Positions 41,144 to 49,954 of a DNA stretch of 64,000 nucleotides are shown here, one piece after another. Location of the stretch: positions 45,297-109,296 of the forward strand of contig NZ_JAATHD010000023.1 in the NCBI RefSeq assembly GCF_011947265.1, in the 5' to 3' direction. Both the position numbers and the translations under genes were made by a program. Under the pieces are notes generated by a model, which was not told the DNA's origin, made no database searches, and worked only from the letters and a program-made list of their open reading frames with translations. The first letter of the stretch is position 1. Each line of letters begins with the position of its first letter. The DNA is from Paenibacillus sp. HB172176. GTDB taxonomy: Bacteria; Bacillota; Bacilli; Paenibacillales; Paenibacillaceae.

Positions 41144-43315
41144 TTATTGCCCGGACTGCTTCTCAAGAGCCGCCTTCAACTTGTCTGCAAGGCTGTTCGT
41201 CAGCGGCTCGTCGCTGCTGTATTGCTGAACAAGCTTCTGCTGCTCCCGCTTGTTCATTCTCGTGCCCGTCTTGTCGTCCAGCATCTCGATAACATTGCAT
41301 CTGCGGCATTGCGCGTATTTTCCCGCTTTGCCGTTATGCATCTCCATCTTCTTATGGCATTGCGGGCATCGTTTGTTCAAGAGAACGGGCTCGGCCGATC
41401 TTCGATAGCTGCATTCTCTGTCGGAGCATACGAGCGTCTTGCCCCGCTTGCCCTTTATCTCCATAAGCTGCTTGCCGCATTCCGGACAATTCGAATGGGT
41501 AAGGTTATGCGGCTTGTATTCCTTGGTCTCCCGCTTCACTTCGTCCACCCATTTGGCGGCTTGCTCGCGGATGCCCCGCATGAATGCTGCGGGATCTCCC
41601 TTGCCCTTGGCAATGCGTTCGAGTTCCCCCTCCCATTTCGCCGTAAGCTCCGGATTGCGGAGCTCCTCCACGACCAGCTCTATCAACTGCTTGCCCTTGC
41701 CGGTCGGCACTAGCGTGTTCCTTGCGCGTTCGATGGTGTCCGTGGACAGCAGCTTCTCGATAATATCCGCTCTGGTTGCAGGCGTTCCAAGCCCGTGCTT
41801 CTCCATTCGGCTGAGCAGGGAAGCCTCGGTGAACCGTGCCGGCGGCAGCGTCCGCAGCTCTTTCACTTCCGTCATCTTCAGCGGAAGCTTCTGTCCGATC
41901 GCTAGCGGCGGCAGCGTCTGAGATGTCTGCTTATCATTGCGATATCGATCATCCTGCCCCTCTGCATCGCCGTCCTCCTCGTCGTCCTCCAGCTCATGAG
42001 ACGTTCCTTGATAATGCTCCTTCCATCCGTTCTCCTTCACCGTCTTGCCTTTCGCGAAGAAGAGCTCGCCGCCCGCTTTCAGCGTCACGCTCGTCTCATC
42101 GTAGCGGTAAGGACCGGAGAACAACGCGAGAAATCTTCGAACGATCAGATCGTACAATCGGCGTTCGTCATTGCTCAGCGCCCCCAGTTGAACGAATTGC
42201 TCGGTAGGAATAATTGCGTGATGATCGCTTACTTTGCTGTCGTCTGCGATTCGTTTCGTTACTTTCAGAGGATTTCTTAGCAGCTTGCGGGCTGCTGCGG
42301 CGTATGGACCAACCGCGATTCTCTCCAATCTCCCTTTCAAAGTAGGAACCATATCATTCGTCAGATAGCGAGAATCCGTGCGCGGATAGGTGACCAGCTT
42401 GTGCTGCTCGTACAGCTTCTGAAGCACGCTCGAGGTTTGCTTCGCAGAGAAGCCAAGCCGTTTGTTCGCATCCCGCTGAAGCTCGGTCAAATCATAAGCG
42501 AGCGGATGCATCTCGGAGCGTTCCGTCGTGCGAAGCTTATCGACCTGCGCGTCCGAAGAAGCGTCCATTCGCTTGCTCAGCTCATGAGCCTTGTCTTTGC
42601 TCCAGATCCTTCCGTCATGGCCGTCCTTCTCCCTCCATACCGCTTTGAACGAACCAAAGCCTGCGGTGAGCGTCCAGTAAGGCTGAGACTGGAACTCCGC
42701 GATTTCCTTTTCACGCTCCATCAATATAGACAACGTCGGCGTCTGCACGCGTCCCGCTGCAAGTTGAGCGTTATATTTGCATGTAAGCGCACGGGTCATA
42801 TTCAAGCCGATTAACCAATCCGCTTCCGCCCGGCAAACGGCCGACGCGTAAAGCGCGTCATAATTCCTGCCAGGCTTCAAGGAAGCAAAACCATCCCTGA
42901 TCGCCTTGTCGGTCTGTGAGGAAATCCACAGCCGCTTGAACGGCTTCTTCCATTTCACAAGCTCCATAACCCATCTTGCGACGAGCTCGCCTTCTCTTCC
43001 CGCATCCGTCGCAATGATTAATTCGCCGATATCGCTGCGCTTGCACAGCTGCGCAACCGCGCGATATTGATGAGAGGTTTCCTTCATCACCTTCAGAGTC
43101 ATCTTCTGAGGAAGCATCGGCAAGCTTTCGAGCTCCCAATTTTTGTATTTCACATCATAATCCTCTGGCTCTGCCAGCGTTACCAGATGGCCCAGCGCCC
43201 AAGTGACGACATATTTCCCTCCTTCCATATAGCTCTTCTGCTTCTGTCCGCAGCCTAGCACCCGCGCGATTTCCTTCGCAACGCTGGGCTTCTCCGCCAA
43301 TACCAACGCTTTCAT
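41144..43315 (-). CDS. topB: DNA topoisomerase III (type IA)
   Basis: Decatenates and relaxes DNA by single-strand passage. The 723-residue protein has a TOPRIM domain (ALVLAEKPSVAKEIARVLG, ATDAGREGE), the active-site tyrosine region LVTYPRTDSRYL, and DHHAIIPTEQ plus TPATRADIIEKL. Two C-terminal zinc ribbons follow (CPECGKQLMEIKG, CPQCHKKMEMHNGKAG). ATG at 43315 has GGAGAG 7 bases upstream and starts the conserved core; a frame start at 43330 adds 5 residues. An inserted acidic stretch (ELEDDEEDGDAEGQDD) lies near residue 430. Confidence 0.95.
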   Translation of the reverse strand: MKALVLAEKPSVAKEIARVLGCGQKQKSYMEGGKYVVTWALGHLVTLAEPEDYDVKYKNWELESLPMLPQKMTLKVMKETSHQYRAVAQLCKRSDIGELIIATDAGREGELVARWVMELVKWKKPFKRLWISSQTDKAIRDGFASLKPGRNYDALYASAVCRAEADWLIGLNMTRALTCKYNAQLAAGRVQTPTLSILMEREKEIAEFQSQPYWTLTAGFGSFKAVWREKDGHDGRIWSKDKAHELSKRMDASSDAQVDKLRTTERSEMHPLAYDLTELQRDANKRLGFSAKQTSSVLQKLYEQHKLVTYPRTDSRYLTNDMVPTLKGRLERIAVGPYAAAARKLLRNPLKVTKRIADDSKVSDHHAIIPTEQFVQLGALSNDERRLYDLIVRRFLALFSGPYRYDETSVTLKAGGELFFAKGKTVKENGWKEHYQGTSHELEDDEEDGDAEGQDDRYRNDKQTSQTLPPLAIGQKLPLKMTEVKELRTLPPARFTEASLLSRMEKHGLGTPATRADIIEKLLSTDTIERARNTLVPTGKGKQLIELVVEELRNPELTAKWEGELERIAKGKGDPAAFMRGIREQAAKWVDEVKRETKEYKPHNLTHSNCPECGKQLMEIKGKRGKTLVCSDRECSYRRSAEPVLLNKRCPQCHKKMEMHNGKAGKYAQCRRCNVIEMLDDKTGTRMNKREQQKLVQQYSSDEPLTNSLADKLKAALEKQSGQ

Positions 43316-43454
43316 AGCAAGTCTCTCCATTCCCGTTTCCTGTTATGGTGACAAGATACCATATGTTCACGAGGCGCGCAACGAGCGGGACATGGGCGCG
43401 AATACAATCGAAGATTCCGCTTTCGACCATTCCTGCGCTTAGCAACGGTCTGAG

Positions 43455-43484
43455 TTGGCTACCAGATTCGCGATATGCTATGCT
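43455..43484 (+). promoter_or_regulatory. Promoter of the metallophosphoesterase gene
   Basis: TTGGCT (43455-43460), 18-base spacer, extended -10 TGCTATGCT with TATGCT at 43479-43484. Confidence 0.65.
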
Positions 43485-43532
43485 GAAACTAATAGATTTG
43501 CATAAAAGCAAAAGGAGAATTTGATACCTATT

Positions 43533-44681
43533 ATGAAGCTGCGACATCTTCCCGTTATTGCCGGCATTCTGCTCTTGTACAGCGCAATCAGCGCCTATAT
43601 CGGCTGGAATGGCTGGCTCCTGCTCTCCACGGCCTCGAATTGGACGAACCCTGCCGCGTATACCGTTATATTTGCGTTTCTTGTCTTCGCTTATTTGCTC
43701 GGTCGACTGGGACAATCCACGGCTGCGAGACCGCTTGCCGAACCCGTCAAATTCATCGGAGCCTATTGGTTCGCCGCGCTCGAATACGGCCTTCTCATTC
43801 TTCCCGTCGCCGATCTCGCCGGGCTTATTCTGTACGGGTCCGGCGTTGGTAAGGAGTCGGCCGTCCTGATTCCCGGCACGCTCGCCGCGATCGCAATGCT
43901 CTGCCTGTTGGCGCTTGGATCAAGAAACGCATGGAGTCCGATTATTCGCCGCTTCGACGTTAAGCTCGACAAGCCTTCGCTCGAAGGCAAGCCGTTCAAG
44001 CCGCTCCGAATCGCAATGGCTTCGGATATTCATCTCGGTACCGTCGTCGGCAAGCGCCATCTGCGGCGGCTTGTTGATCGGGTGAACCAGATAAAGCCCG
44101 ATATTATCCTTCTCCCCGGCGATATTCTCGATGACGATCTCGCACCCTTCCTTCACAAGAACATGGCCGAGGAGCTCGGCAAGCTGTCCGCCCCACTCGG
44201 AGTATACGCGGTTACGGGCAATCATGAATATATCGGGGGCAAGGTGCCCGAGTTCGTCGAAGAGCTCTCGCGTATCGGCATCAAGGTGCTGATGGATGAG
44301 TCGGTGGAGATCGATAATCGATTCATCGTGATTGGCAGGAAGGATAAAGCCGCGGAAGGCCGCCGCTCCACGGGGAGAAAGTCGATAGCGGAGCTGATTG
44401 AACCGCTGGATAGAAGCATGCCGCTTATTATGCTGGATCATCAGCCTTCCGATCTGATCGCGGCATCCGAGAACGGCATCGATCTATCTCTGTCCGGACA
44501 TACCCATCGCGGACAGATGATGCCCAATCATCTCATAACGAGACGCGTCTTCCCGCTCGATTTCGGCTATCGGAAATTCGGGCAATTGCATGCCATCGTA
44601 TCTTCCGGATTCGGCTTCTGGGGTCCTCCGATTCGAATCGGCAGCCGCTCCGAGGTTATTCATATCGAGGTAAGAGGCTGA
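43533..44681 (+). CDS. Membrane-anchored metallophosphoesterase (YkuE/YaeI-like)
   Basis: A 382-residue protein with four N-terminal hydrophobic segments (to about residue 140), followed by a calcineurin-like domain with all metal motifs: SDIHLGT, LPGDILDDD, TGNHEYI, LSGHTHRGQ. Family members cleave lipid or nucleotide phosphoesters at the membrane. Start choice is uncertain: AAGGAG lies 15 bases before the ATG at 43533 and only 3 before a TTG at 43521. The gene converges on the ger operon with an 18-base gap. Confidence 0.87.
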   Translation: MKLRHLPVIAGILLLYSAISAYIGWNGWLLLSTASNWTNPAAYTVIFAFLVFAYLLGRLGQSTAARPLAEPVKFIGAYWFAALEYGLLILPVADLAGLILYGSGVGKESAVLIPGTLAAIAMLCLLALGSRNAWSPIIRRFDVKLDKPSLEGKPFKPLRIAMASDIHLGTVVGKRHLRRLVDRVNQIKPDIILLPGDILDDDLAPFLHKNMAEELGKLSAPLGVYAVTGNHEYIGGKVPEFVEELSRIGIKVLMDESVEIDNRFIVIGRKDKAAEGRRSTGRKSIAELIEPLDRSMPLIMLDHQPSDLIAASENGIDLSLSGHTHRGQMMPNHLITRRVFPLDFGYRKFGQLHAIVSSGFGFWGPPIRIGSRSEVIHIEVRG

Positions 44682-44699
44682 GCGAAAAGCCAGCCTCTA

Positions 44700-45797
44700 T
44701 CATGGAATCTGCCGCTTGCCGCGCAGGATGGCCGAAAGCGTGACTAACAGAAGCGGAAAGGAGAACACCGCAGCCGTCCATACGGGATGCACAACCGTCA
44801 CCATATTTCCCCATTGGGATATACTGTCGAAGGTGACCAGTCCCATCAGAAAACCGATTAATGCGAGGGGCATGACAAGTACGGAGCAATCCTTCAAGCG
44901 AAACAATCGACCGGCGAACATGCTGAACACATAGATTGTAATCGTTGCTTTCATGAACGAGCCCAATATTAATGAGATTCCGATGATCGACTCAATTCTC
45001 TGAATGATTTCCTGAAATTCAACGATGCGTGCAACCGCAAAGAGCGAATAGGGCTTGTCCGCAGCGTAATCCCCGAATACGAGAATGCCGCTGATTGTGG
45101 AGAGCAAGAGCGTCAACAAGCTTGCCGCCAAGGCAATAATCATCGACTTCGGAATAAGCTTGCGTTCCCCGACATTCACGTACTGCAGCAGCATCCCGAA
45201 CAGGAAAATTTCCACGAAGGGAAAGCCGAATGTGAATACAGCGCCGTGAATGACGGGCTTAAAGCCCTTGGGCAGAATCGGGAGCAGAAAATTGGCATGA
45301 TAGTCCGGCAAACCCATGGCAAGAACGATAAATACGGATAACGTGCTTAGCAGCATAAGCAAGGTGAACATCCTGGCCATTATCTCGATCCCGGCTCTTG
45401 CGGTTAATCCGGCAATCAGGAATATCAAAAAGGTGAACGCGTACATCGGGGTTTCCCTCAACATGGAGCTCACCATGAACAATCCGATATCAACGACGAT
45501 AGCCGATTCCATCTGCAGGATGAAGGTAATCGACAGAAGTCCGAACAGAACGGTCAGAAAGTTTCCAATTATTTCCCTACTATAGTCCACATAAGATAAA
45601 TCAGGAAATCGACGGTTGAGAAACAGCAGCATGAGAAGCATGCATAATCCGCCGAAACCGGATAACAGCAAGGAAAGCCATGCGCCGTTGCCCGCTTTTC
45701 CGATGAGAGTGCCCGGAATATTGATGGTGGAGGAACCGGTCATAAATACGAATAACAAAACGCCAATTTGTCTATAGCTGATCGTCTGGATTTCTAT
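44700..45797 (-). CDS. GerAB-like germinant receptor permease subunit
   Basis: Membrane subunit of a spore germinant receptor; related to amino acid transporters (APC fold) with about 10 segments. The product would read MEIQTISYRQIGVLLFVFM at its start, which matches GerAB family N termini, if translation begins at ATA (45797), 6 bases after GGAGGG. No ATG, GTG or TTG lies between the upstream in-frame stop and a TTG at 45758, which has no ribosome site and would cut the first helix. So an ATA start, or a mutated start, is likely. It is the last gene of the ger operon. Confidence 0.85.
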   Translation of the reverse strand: MEIQTISYRQIGVLLFVFMTGSSTINIPGTLIGKAGNGAWLSLLLSGFGGLCMLLMLLFLNRRFPDLSYVDYSREIIGNFLTVLFGLLSITFILQMESAIVVDIGLFMVSSMLRETPMYAFTFLIFLIAGLTARAGIEIMARMFTLLMLLSTLSVFIVLAMGLPDYHANFLLPILPKGFKPVIHGAVFTFGFPFVEIFLFGMLLQYVNVGERKLIPKSMIIALAASLLTLLLSTISGILVFGDYAADKPYSLFAVARIVEFQEIIQRIESIIGISLILGSFMKATITIYVFSMFAGRLFRLKDCSVLVMPLALIGFLMGLVTFDSISQWGNMVTVVHPVWTAAVFSFPLLLVTLSAILRGKRQIP

Positions 45798-45828
45798 ACC
45801 GATCCCTCCGCCCTCGATTGCTCGCGAC

Positions 45829-46074
45829 TTACCATTCCACTTTCAGCATGTCGTCTATCCCTTTGGCGGCTCCTCCGAACACCGCTTCCACCAAGTCGTA
45901 TCCATCATACCAGTCCTTGTCCACCACATAATCCACGCCCAGATAAAGCGCGACGACCATAATAATGACATAAGCCGTCTTCTCCTTGCGACTTATTTTG
46001 CCGCGCAGCGTAATCGCGTCGTACACAATGACTCCCGCCATTGCCGCGAAGACGATCAGTATTCGATTCAGCAT
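45829..46074 (-). CDS. Small membrane protein in the ger operon
   Basis: An 81-residue protein with two hydrophobic segments (about 4-22 and 34-50) and an acidic C-terminal helix (VVDKDWYDGYDLVEAVFGGAAKGIDDML). GGAGGGGAACGAGGG precedes the ATG. It lies between the GerAC- and GerAB-like genes with small gaps, where some Bacillus ger operons carry a GerD- or GerE-named extra subunit of similar size and two-helix shape. A modulatory receptor subunit is plausible but unproven. Confidence 0.78.
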   Translation of the reverse strand: MLNRILIVFAAMAGVIVYDAITLRGKISRKEKTAYVIIMVVALYLGVDYVVDKDWYDGYDLVEAVFGGAAKGIDDMLKVEW

Positions 46075-46109
46075 CCCTCGTTCCCCTCCGTCCTGCCGAT
46101 TTCCAGCCG

Positions 46110-47264
46110 CTATGCCGGCTTGGCGCGATAGGCTCCCCCGGTCACCAGTCTCAGCTTGATTCGAATTTGAAACTCGGCATCCGCAAATATTTGATCCCAG
46201 TCTTTCTCGACACCCTGCCAGGCTTTCGGGTTATTGCGGTAAATATGGTTTCCCACACCGATCACATCCATTTTGTTTTTCTGAAGAAAGGCAAGCGTAT
46301 CTTCCATCTGCACTTGTATTGCTTTGCTGACACGATCGAGAAACGCCTTCTCCTCTTTCATGCTTTCAATAGTCGAGCAGGTAAGCTCGCCGATTGCCAA
46401 ATCTCCTTTGACAGACACATTGACGACAAGCGTATCTTGAGAGAGACGCGGCTTCAATGCAACATCGACATTCAGCACTTCAACGGATTCCTTCAGCTCC
46501 TTCTCACCGGGGCATTTCATCTCGATTACGCCGGAGTTGTATTTGTTGCGAAGAAGCTTGAAGCCCTCCACTTTGCTCGAAGGCATAACCGCCTTCATCA
46601 TCCCATTATTCAGAAGCGCCAATCCGGCAGTCGAGAACAGGTCCTTCATTTGCTTATCTTTGTATATATAGGCGACGATCGCTTTATTTTGAACGCTCTT
46701 CAACTGCCGCATGAGATCAAGTAAATTGGAATTCACTGTCTTCTCCGAATTTATGGACGCGGACTCCTCCGACCTGAGGAATTGCTGAGAAATGGTCTGC
46801 TCGATCATTGGATTGCTCTCGAAGAAGGTAGCCGCCTCTCCTTTTGAAATCAGAAGCTTGATGCTGCCACGCGGTTCATGATCCCTATAGAACAAATCCA
46901 ATAGCCTGGCTATATCCGTCTTCTTTGCCAGCTTCTCTCCAACAATTATGACGCGCATATGGCTCCACTGCGCTTTTCGGCCCAAATGAATCGGAATATC
47001 GCGAATCGCTTCCATAATGGATGTATCCTCGGTTTTGATATTAACGCTGGACGCTCTGGTCGTGGCGGCATTCTTGCTTTCCGCAGAGGAGGGGCGGTAG
47101 ATTTGCGTCAGCATCTTAATGTGGCCGTTCTCCCCCTCGTCCAGAGCAACCCCCATCACAAAACCAAGCTCGGTAAGCTCGTATTTGCTCCAGCAGCCTG
47201 TCAGCAACAGACTGCATACCATCGTGATTATGATTGTTGTTGCGACATGTCTCATCCGCCTCAT
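46110..47264 (-). CDS. GerAC-like germinant receptor lipoprotein
   Basis: Lipoprotein subunit of the receptor, on the outer face of the inner spore membrane. The 384-residue precursor has a signal peptide with lipobox LLTGC (cysteine about residue 24), then the family start WSKYELTELGFVMGVALDEGENG, and the C-domain segment FLDRVSKAIQVQMEDTLAFLQKNKMDVIGVGNHIYRNNPKAW in parts. The ATG has an AAGAGAGA site. It follows the GerAA-like gene by 25 bases. Order here is A-C-small-B, different from the classic A-B-C. Confidence 0.93.
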   Translation of the reverse strand: MRRMRHVATTIIITMVCSLLLTGCWSKYELTELGFVMGVALDEGENGHIKMLTQIYRPSSAESKNAATTRASSVNIKTEDTSIMEAIRDIPIHLGRKAQWSHMRVIIVGEKLAKKTDIARLLDLFYRDHEPRGSIKLLISKGEAATFFESNPMIEQTISQQFLRSEESASINSEKTVNSNLLDLMRQLKSVQNKAIVAYIYKDKQMKDLFSTAGLALLNNGMMKAVMPSSKVEGFKLLRNKYNSGVIEMKCPGEKELKESVEVLNVDVALKPRLSQDTLVVNVSVKGDLAIGELTCSTIESMKEEKAFLDRVSKAIQVQMEDTLAFLQKNKMDVIGVGNHIYRNNPKAWQGVEKDWDQIFADAEFQIRIKLRLVTGGAYRAKPA

Positions 47265-47289
47265 TCTCTCTTGATGTGGAATTGTCCTT

Positions 47290-48771
47290 TTATTGTTGAC
47301 GCGAAGGCCCGCCGTTTCGCAAATTCCGCTTATGCTTCAACAAAAACTTCAGCGGCGCCCGAATGATAACATCCTTTAATGTGCCGATCCGGAACGGTGC
47401 AAGCGGAGCAAGATACGGTTGTCCAAGCGATCGAAGCTTGCAGAGATGCAGCAGGATGAACAAATAGCAAATCATCATCCCGAAGCCGCCAAGCAGAGCG
47501 GCGCTGATCATTAACGGGAAGCGCAGAATGCGGAGCGCCACGGCTATCCCGTATTGCGGAATCGAGAAGGAAGCGATGCCGGTCAAGGCGACGATAATGA
47601 CCATGATCGGCGAAGCGATGCCCGCGCTTATTGCGGCGTCGCCGATGACGAGCGCCCCCACGATACTTACCGCCGATCCGATCGGACGCGGCAATCTGAC
47701 CCCGGCCTCCCGCATCAACTCGAAGAAAAATTCCATGAGCAGAGCCTCGAAGAAGGCTGGAAGAGGGATGCCCTCCCTGGCGTTGAGAATAGCAAGCAAC
47801 AGCACCGTCGGGATGAGCTCCGGATGAAAGGTGGATAAAGCAATGTAGATGCTCGGAAGCGACAATGCGATAATAAAAGCGATAATTCGCAGCCAGCGAA
47901 TCAGGGTAGCAATAACCGTGCGCTGATAATAATCCTCGCTTGATTGGAAAAATTCCGTGAAGCATCCGGGACAAAGCAGCATGCCGCCCGTTCCTTGCAC
48001 GAGAACCACGATTTTGCCGTCCAGCAAGCCTGCGACGGCCATATCGGTTCTCTCCGTATAGCGATGCTGCGGGAACGGCGAATAGGTTGAATCCTCAATC
48101 AATTGTTCAATATAGGAGGTTTCCAATATTTCCACATCTTTGATTCCTTCGATTCTTCGTTCGAATTCGGCCAGCAGCTCACCGTCAACGGTGCCTTCCA
48201 GATAACCGTACGCAACCGTCGTGTTCGTCTGTCCTCCGCCAGTACGAAGCTCGACTTTGAACTTGTGCGTTTTCAATCTCATGCGAAGCAAACCCAGATT
48301 TTTCTCCAAATTCTCGACCGTGCCCTCGCGGGGACCTTGCACAACCGCTTCGTTCTCCGCCTCGGTTACTTGCCTGCTCTCGACCGAAATCGCTTTGTAA
48401 TTAAGCGATTGGTTCCAACCGTCGAAGAAGATCAGCATTCGTCCTTCGGAAATCTGCTCGATCGCGATATCGATATCGTCAACGAGCTCCGCCTTCTTCG
48501 CGGACGCCCCATGATGGCCGAAGAAATAAATCACCTCGTCCAAGGATACGGTAAGTCCCGGCCCGATTACCTGGTCGGACAAATCCTGGAGCGACATTTT
48601 CATATAATTCACTTTATCCTCTTGCACCATCGTGCAATAATAGACGGACAGCGCTCGATAGCGCATATCAGGGCCATACTGCCAATGCTTGAAGATAATG
48701 TCCGAGCAATGATTGAAGGTTTTTTTCAAATATTCGAAATTCTCGTCCAGGTTATGGGATACGGGACGCAT
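47290..48771 (-). CDS. GerAA-like germinant receptor subunit A
   Basis: A 493-residue receptor subunit: a long N-terminal cytoplasmic domain (to about 290), then about five membrane segments with the family hallmarks SLPSIYIALSTFHPELIP, REGIPLPAFFEALLMEFFFELMREAGVRLP and GSAVSIVGALVIGDAAISAGIASPIMVI in parts. Members of this family oligomerise to form the receptor channel. It is the first gene of the four-gene ger operon; a forespore (sigma-G) promoter is expected, but I could not place one in the 100 bases upstream. Confidence 0.94.
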   Translation of the reverse strand: MRPVSHNLDENFEYLKKTFNHCSDIIFKHWQYGPDMRYRALSVYYCTMVQEDKVNYMKMSLQDLSDQVIGPGLTVSLDEVIYFFGHHGASAKKAELVDDIDIAIEQISEGRMLIFFDGWNQSLNYKAISVESRQVTEAENEAVVQGPREGTVENLEKNLGLLRMRLKTHKFKVELRTGGGQTNTTVAYGYLEGTVDGELLAEFERRIEGIKDVEILETSYIEQLIEDSTYSPFPQHRYTERTDMAVAGLLDGKIVVLVQGTGGMLLCPGCFTEFFQSSEDYYQRTVIATLIRWLRIIAFIIALSLPSIYIALSTFHPELIPTVLLLAILNAREGIPLPAFFEALLMEFFFELMREAGVRLPRPIGSAVSIVGALVIGDAAISAGIASPIMVIIVALTGIASFSIPQYGIAVALRILRFPLMISAALLGGFGMMICYLFILLHLCKLRSLGQPYLAPLAPFRIGTLKDVIIRAPLKFLLKHKRNLRNGGPSRQQ

Positions 48772-48874
48772 CTTCCTCTGCCCCCTTTCTTCAATCTTGA
48801 CGACTCGCCGCCGACTTGCGGACCTGCTGATGAAAATAATGGCATTGGTTCAAGTATGCCCCCGTGGGAATCGA

Positions 48875-49783
48875 CTATACCATTGAATTAGGCTGCCCCT
48901 GCATGGCATGATTTAGAAACGTGATAAAAGCTCTCACCTGCGGAGAAAGCTGCTCTTCGTCGCGGTAAGCCAGGCAGATATATCTTCGATTCTCATAAAG
49001 ATGCAGCTCCTTCATGGACAGCTCACCGGTTTCAATCTCGCGGCGAACGCTCCGATACGGCAGAATGCCAATCCCCATATTGCATTTGATCGCTTCCTTA
49101 ATCGTCTCTATAGCGCCAAGCTCCATCACTCTGTTCCATGTCAGACCGACCTTCGCCGCCCAATCATCGGATAATGTTCTGGAGGTTGATCCAAGCTCAT
49201 GCAGAAGAAAGGTCTCCTCTTCCATATCCTCCAGCGTGATATCTGTTTTCTGCGCGAGAGGATGCCGGGGCGACAGAAGCAGCTTCAGCTCATCGGGCAG
49301 AAGCGGATGAATAATAAGGCCCTCGGCTTCCATCGAGCCGAGCGAAACGATCGCCGCATCGATCTCGTAATTGCGCAGCATGCCTAGAGCCGTCTCTGCC
49401 TGCTTCACCACTAGCGTGAAGCTGACCTTGGGATAACGCTCCCTATAAGCGGCGAAATAAGGGGGCATCACATAAGTCGCTGGCGTGTAGCTGGAGCCTA
49501 ATCGCAGCCTTCCGTATTCTTCGCTTTGAAGCGCCTTCATCGTATCCCTCGCTTCCTCCATCAGGAACACGATCCTTCTGGCGTAAGGCAGTAATTCCGC
49601 CGAAGCGTCATTGGGCTGCAAGCTTCGGGATTGCTTTCGGAACAACTCCATGCCGAGCTCTTCCTCCAGCTTTCGCAGATGAAAGCTGGCCGTCGGCTGC
49701 TTGAGTCCAAGCCGCTCCGCCGCTTCCGCAAGCGTTCTTCCACTGCACATTTCAATAAAGACCTTCAATTGTTGAATGTTCAT
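48875..49783 (-). CDS. LysR-family transcriptional regulator
   Basis: A 302-residue regulator, divergent from the ferric/phosphonate-type importer operon. It has the usual winged helix-turn-helix (GRTLAEAAERLGLKQPTASFHLRKLE) and effector domain with LGSSYTPATYVMPPYF, IDAAIVSLG and the conserved GIGILPYRSV. It probably controls the divergent importer operon; a perfect AT palindrome lies 37 bases before its start. The effector is unknown. The gene ends 103 bases before the GerAA-like gene, in the same direction. Confidence 0.88.
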   Translation of the reverse strand: MNIQQLKVFIEMCSGRTLAEAAERLGLKQPTASFHLRKLEEELGMELFRKQSRSLQPNDASAELLPYARRIVFLMEEARDTMKALQSEEYGRLRLGSSYTPATYVMPPYFAAYRERYPKVSFTLVVKQAETALGMLRNYEIDAAIVSLGSMEAEGLIIHPLLPDELKLLLSPRHPLAQKTDITLEDMEEETFLLHELGSTSRTLSDDWAAKVGLTWNRVMELGAIETIKEAIKCNMGIGILPYRSVRREIETGELSMKELHLYENRRYICLAYRDEEQLSPQVRAFITFLNHAMQGQPNSMV

Positions 49784-49819
49784 GAAAATTCCTGCCTCTC
49801 ATGTTTATTGCTCTAAATA

Positions 49820-49832
49820 TAGATAATATCTA
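49820..49832. promoter_or_regulatory. Palindrome in the LysR/ABC divergent region
   Basis: TAGATAATATCTA is a perfect 13-base palindrome, upstream of both the LysR gene and the importer operon. It does not follow the T-N11-A pattern exactly; a LysR site is a guess from position. A related CATAGATTAATTTA follows at about 49849. Confidence 0.45.
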
Positions 49833-49954
49833 AGTATATATCAATAATCATAGATTAATTTAATAATAACAAGACATGTGCTTAACGTTCCTCTTACAAT
49901 TGCTTGTTACATTAAGAGCAAGCAAGATAATTAGACCTTGGAGGGAAAAAAATC

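Noticed and set aside
47330..47974. Long minus-strand frame of 214 codons within the GerAA-like gene
   Set aside because: It is an out-of-frame shadow of a strongly supported GerAA-like coding sequence.
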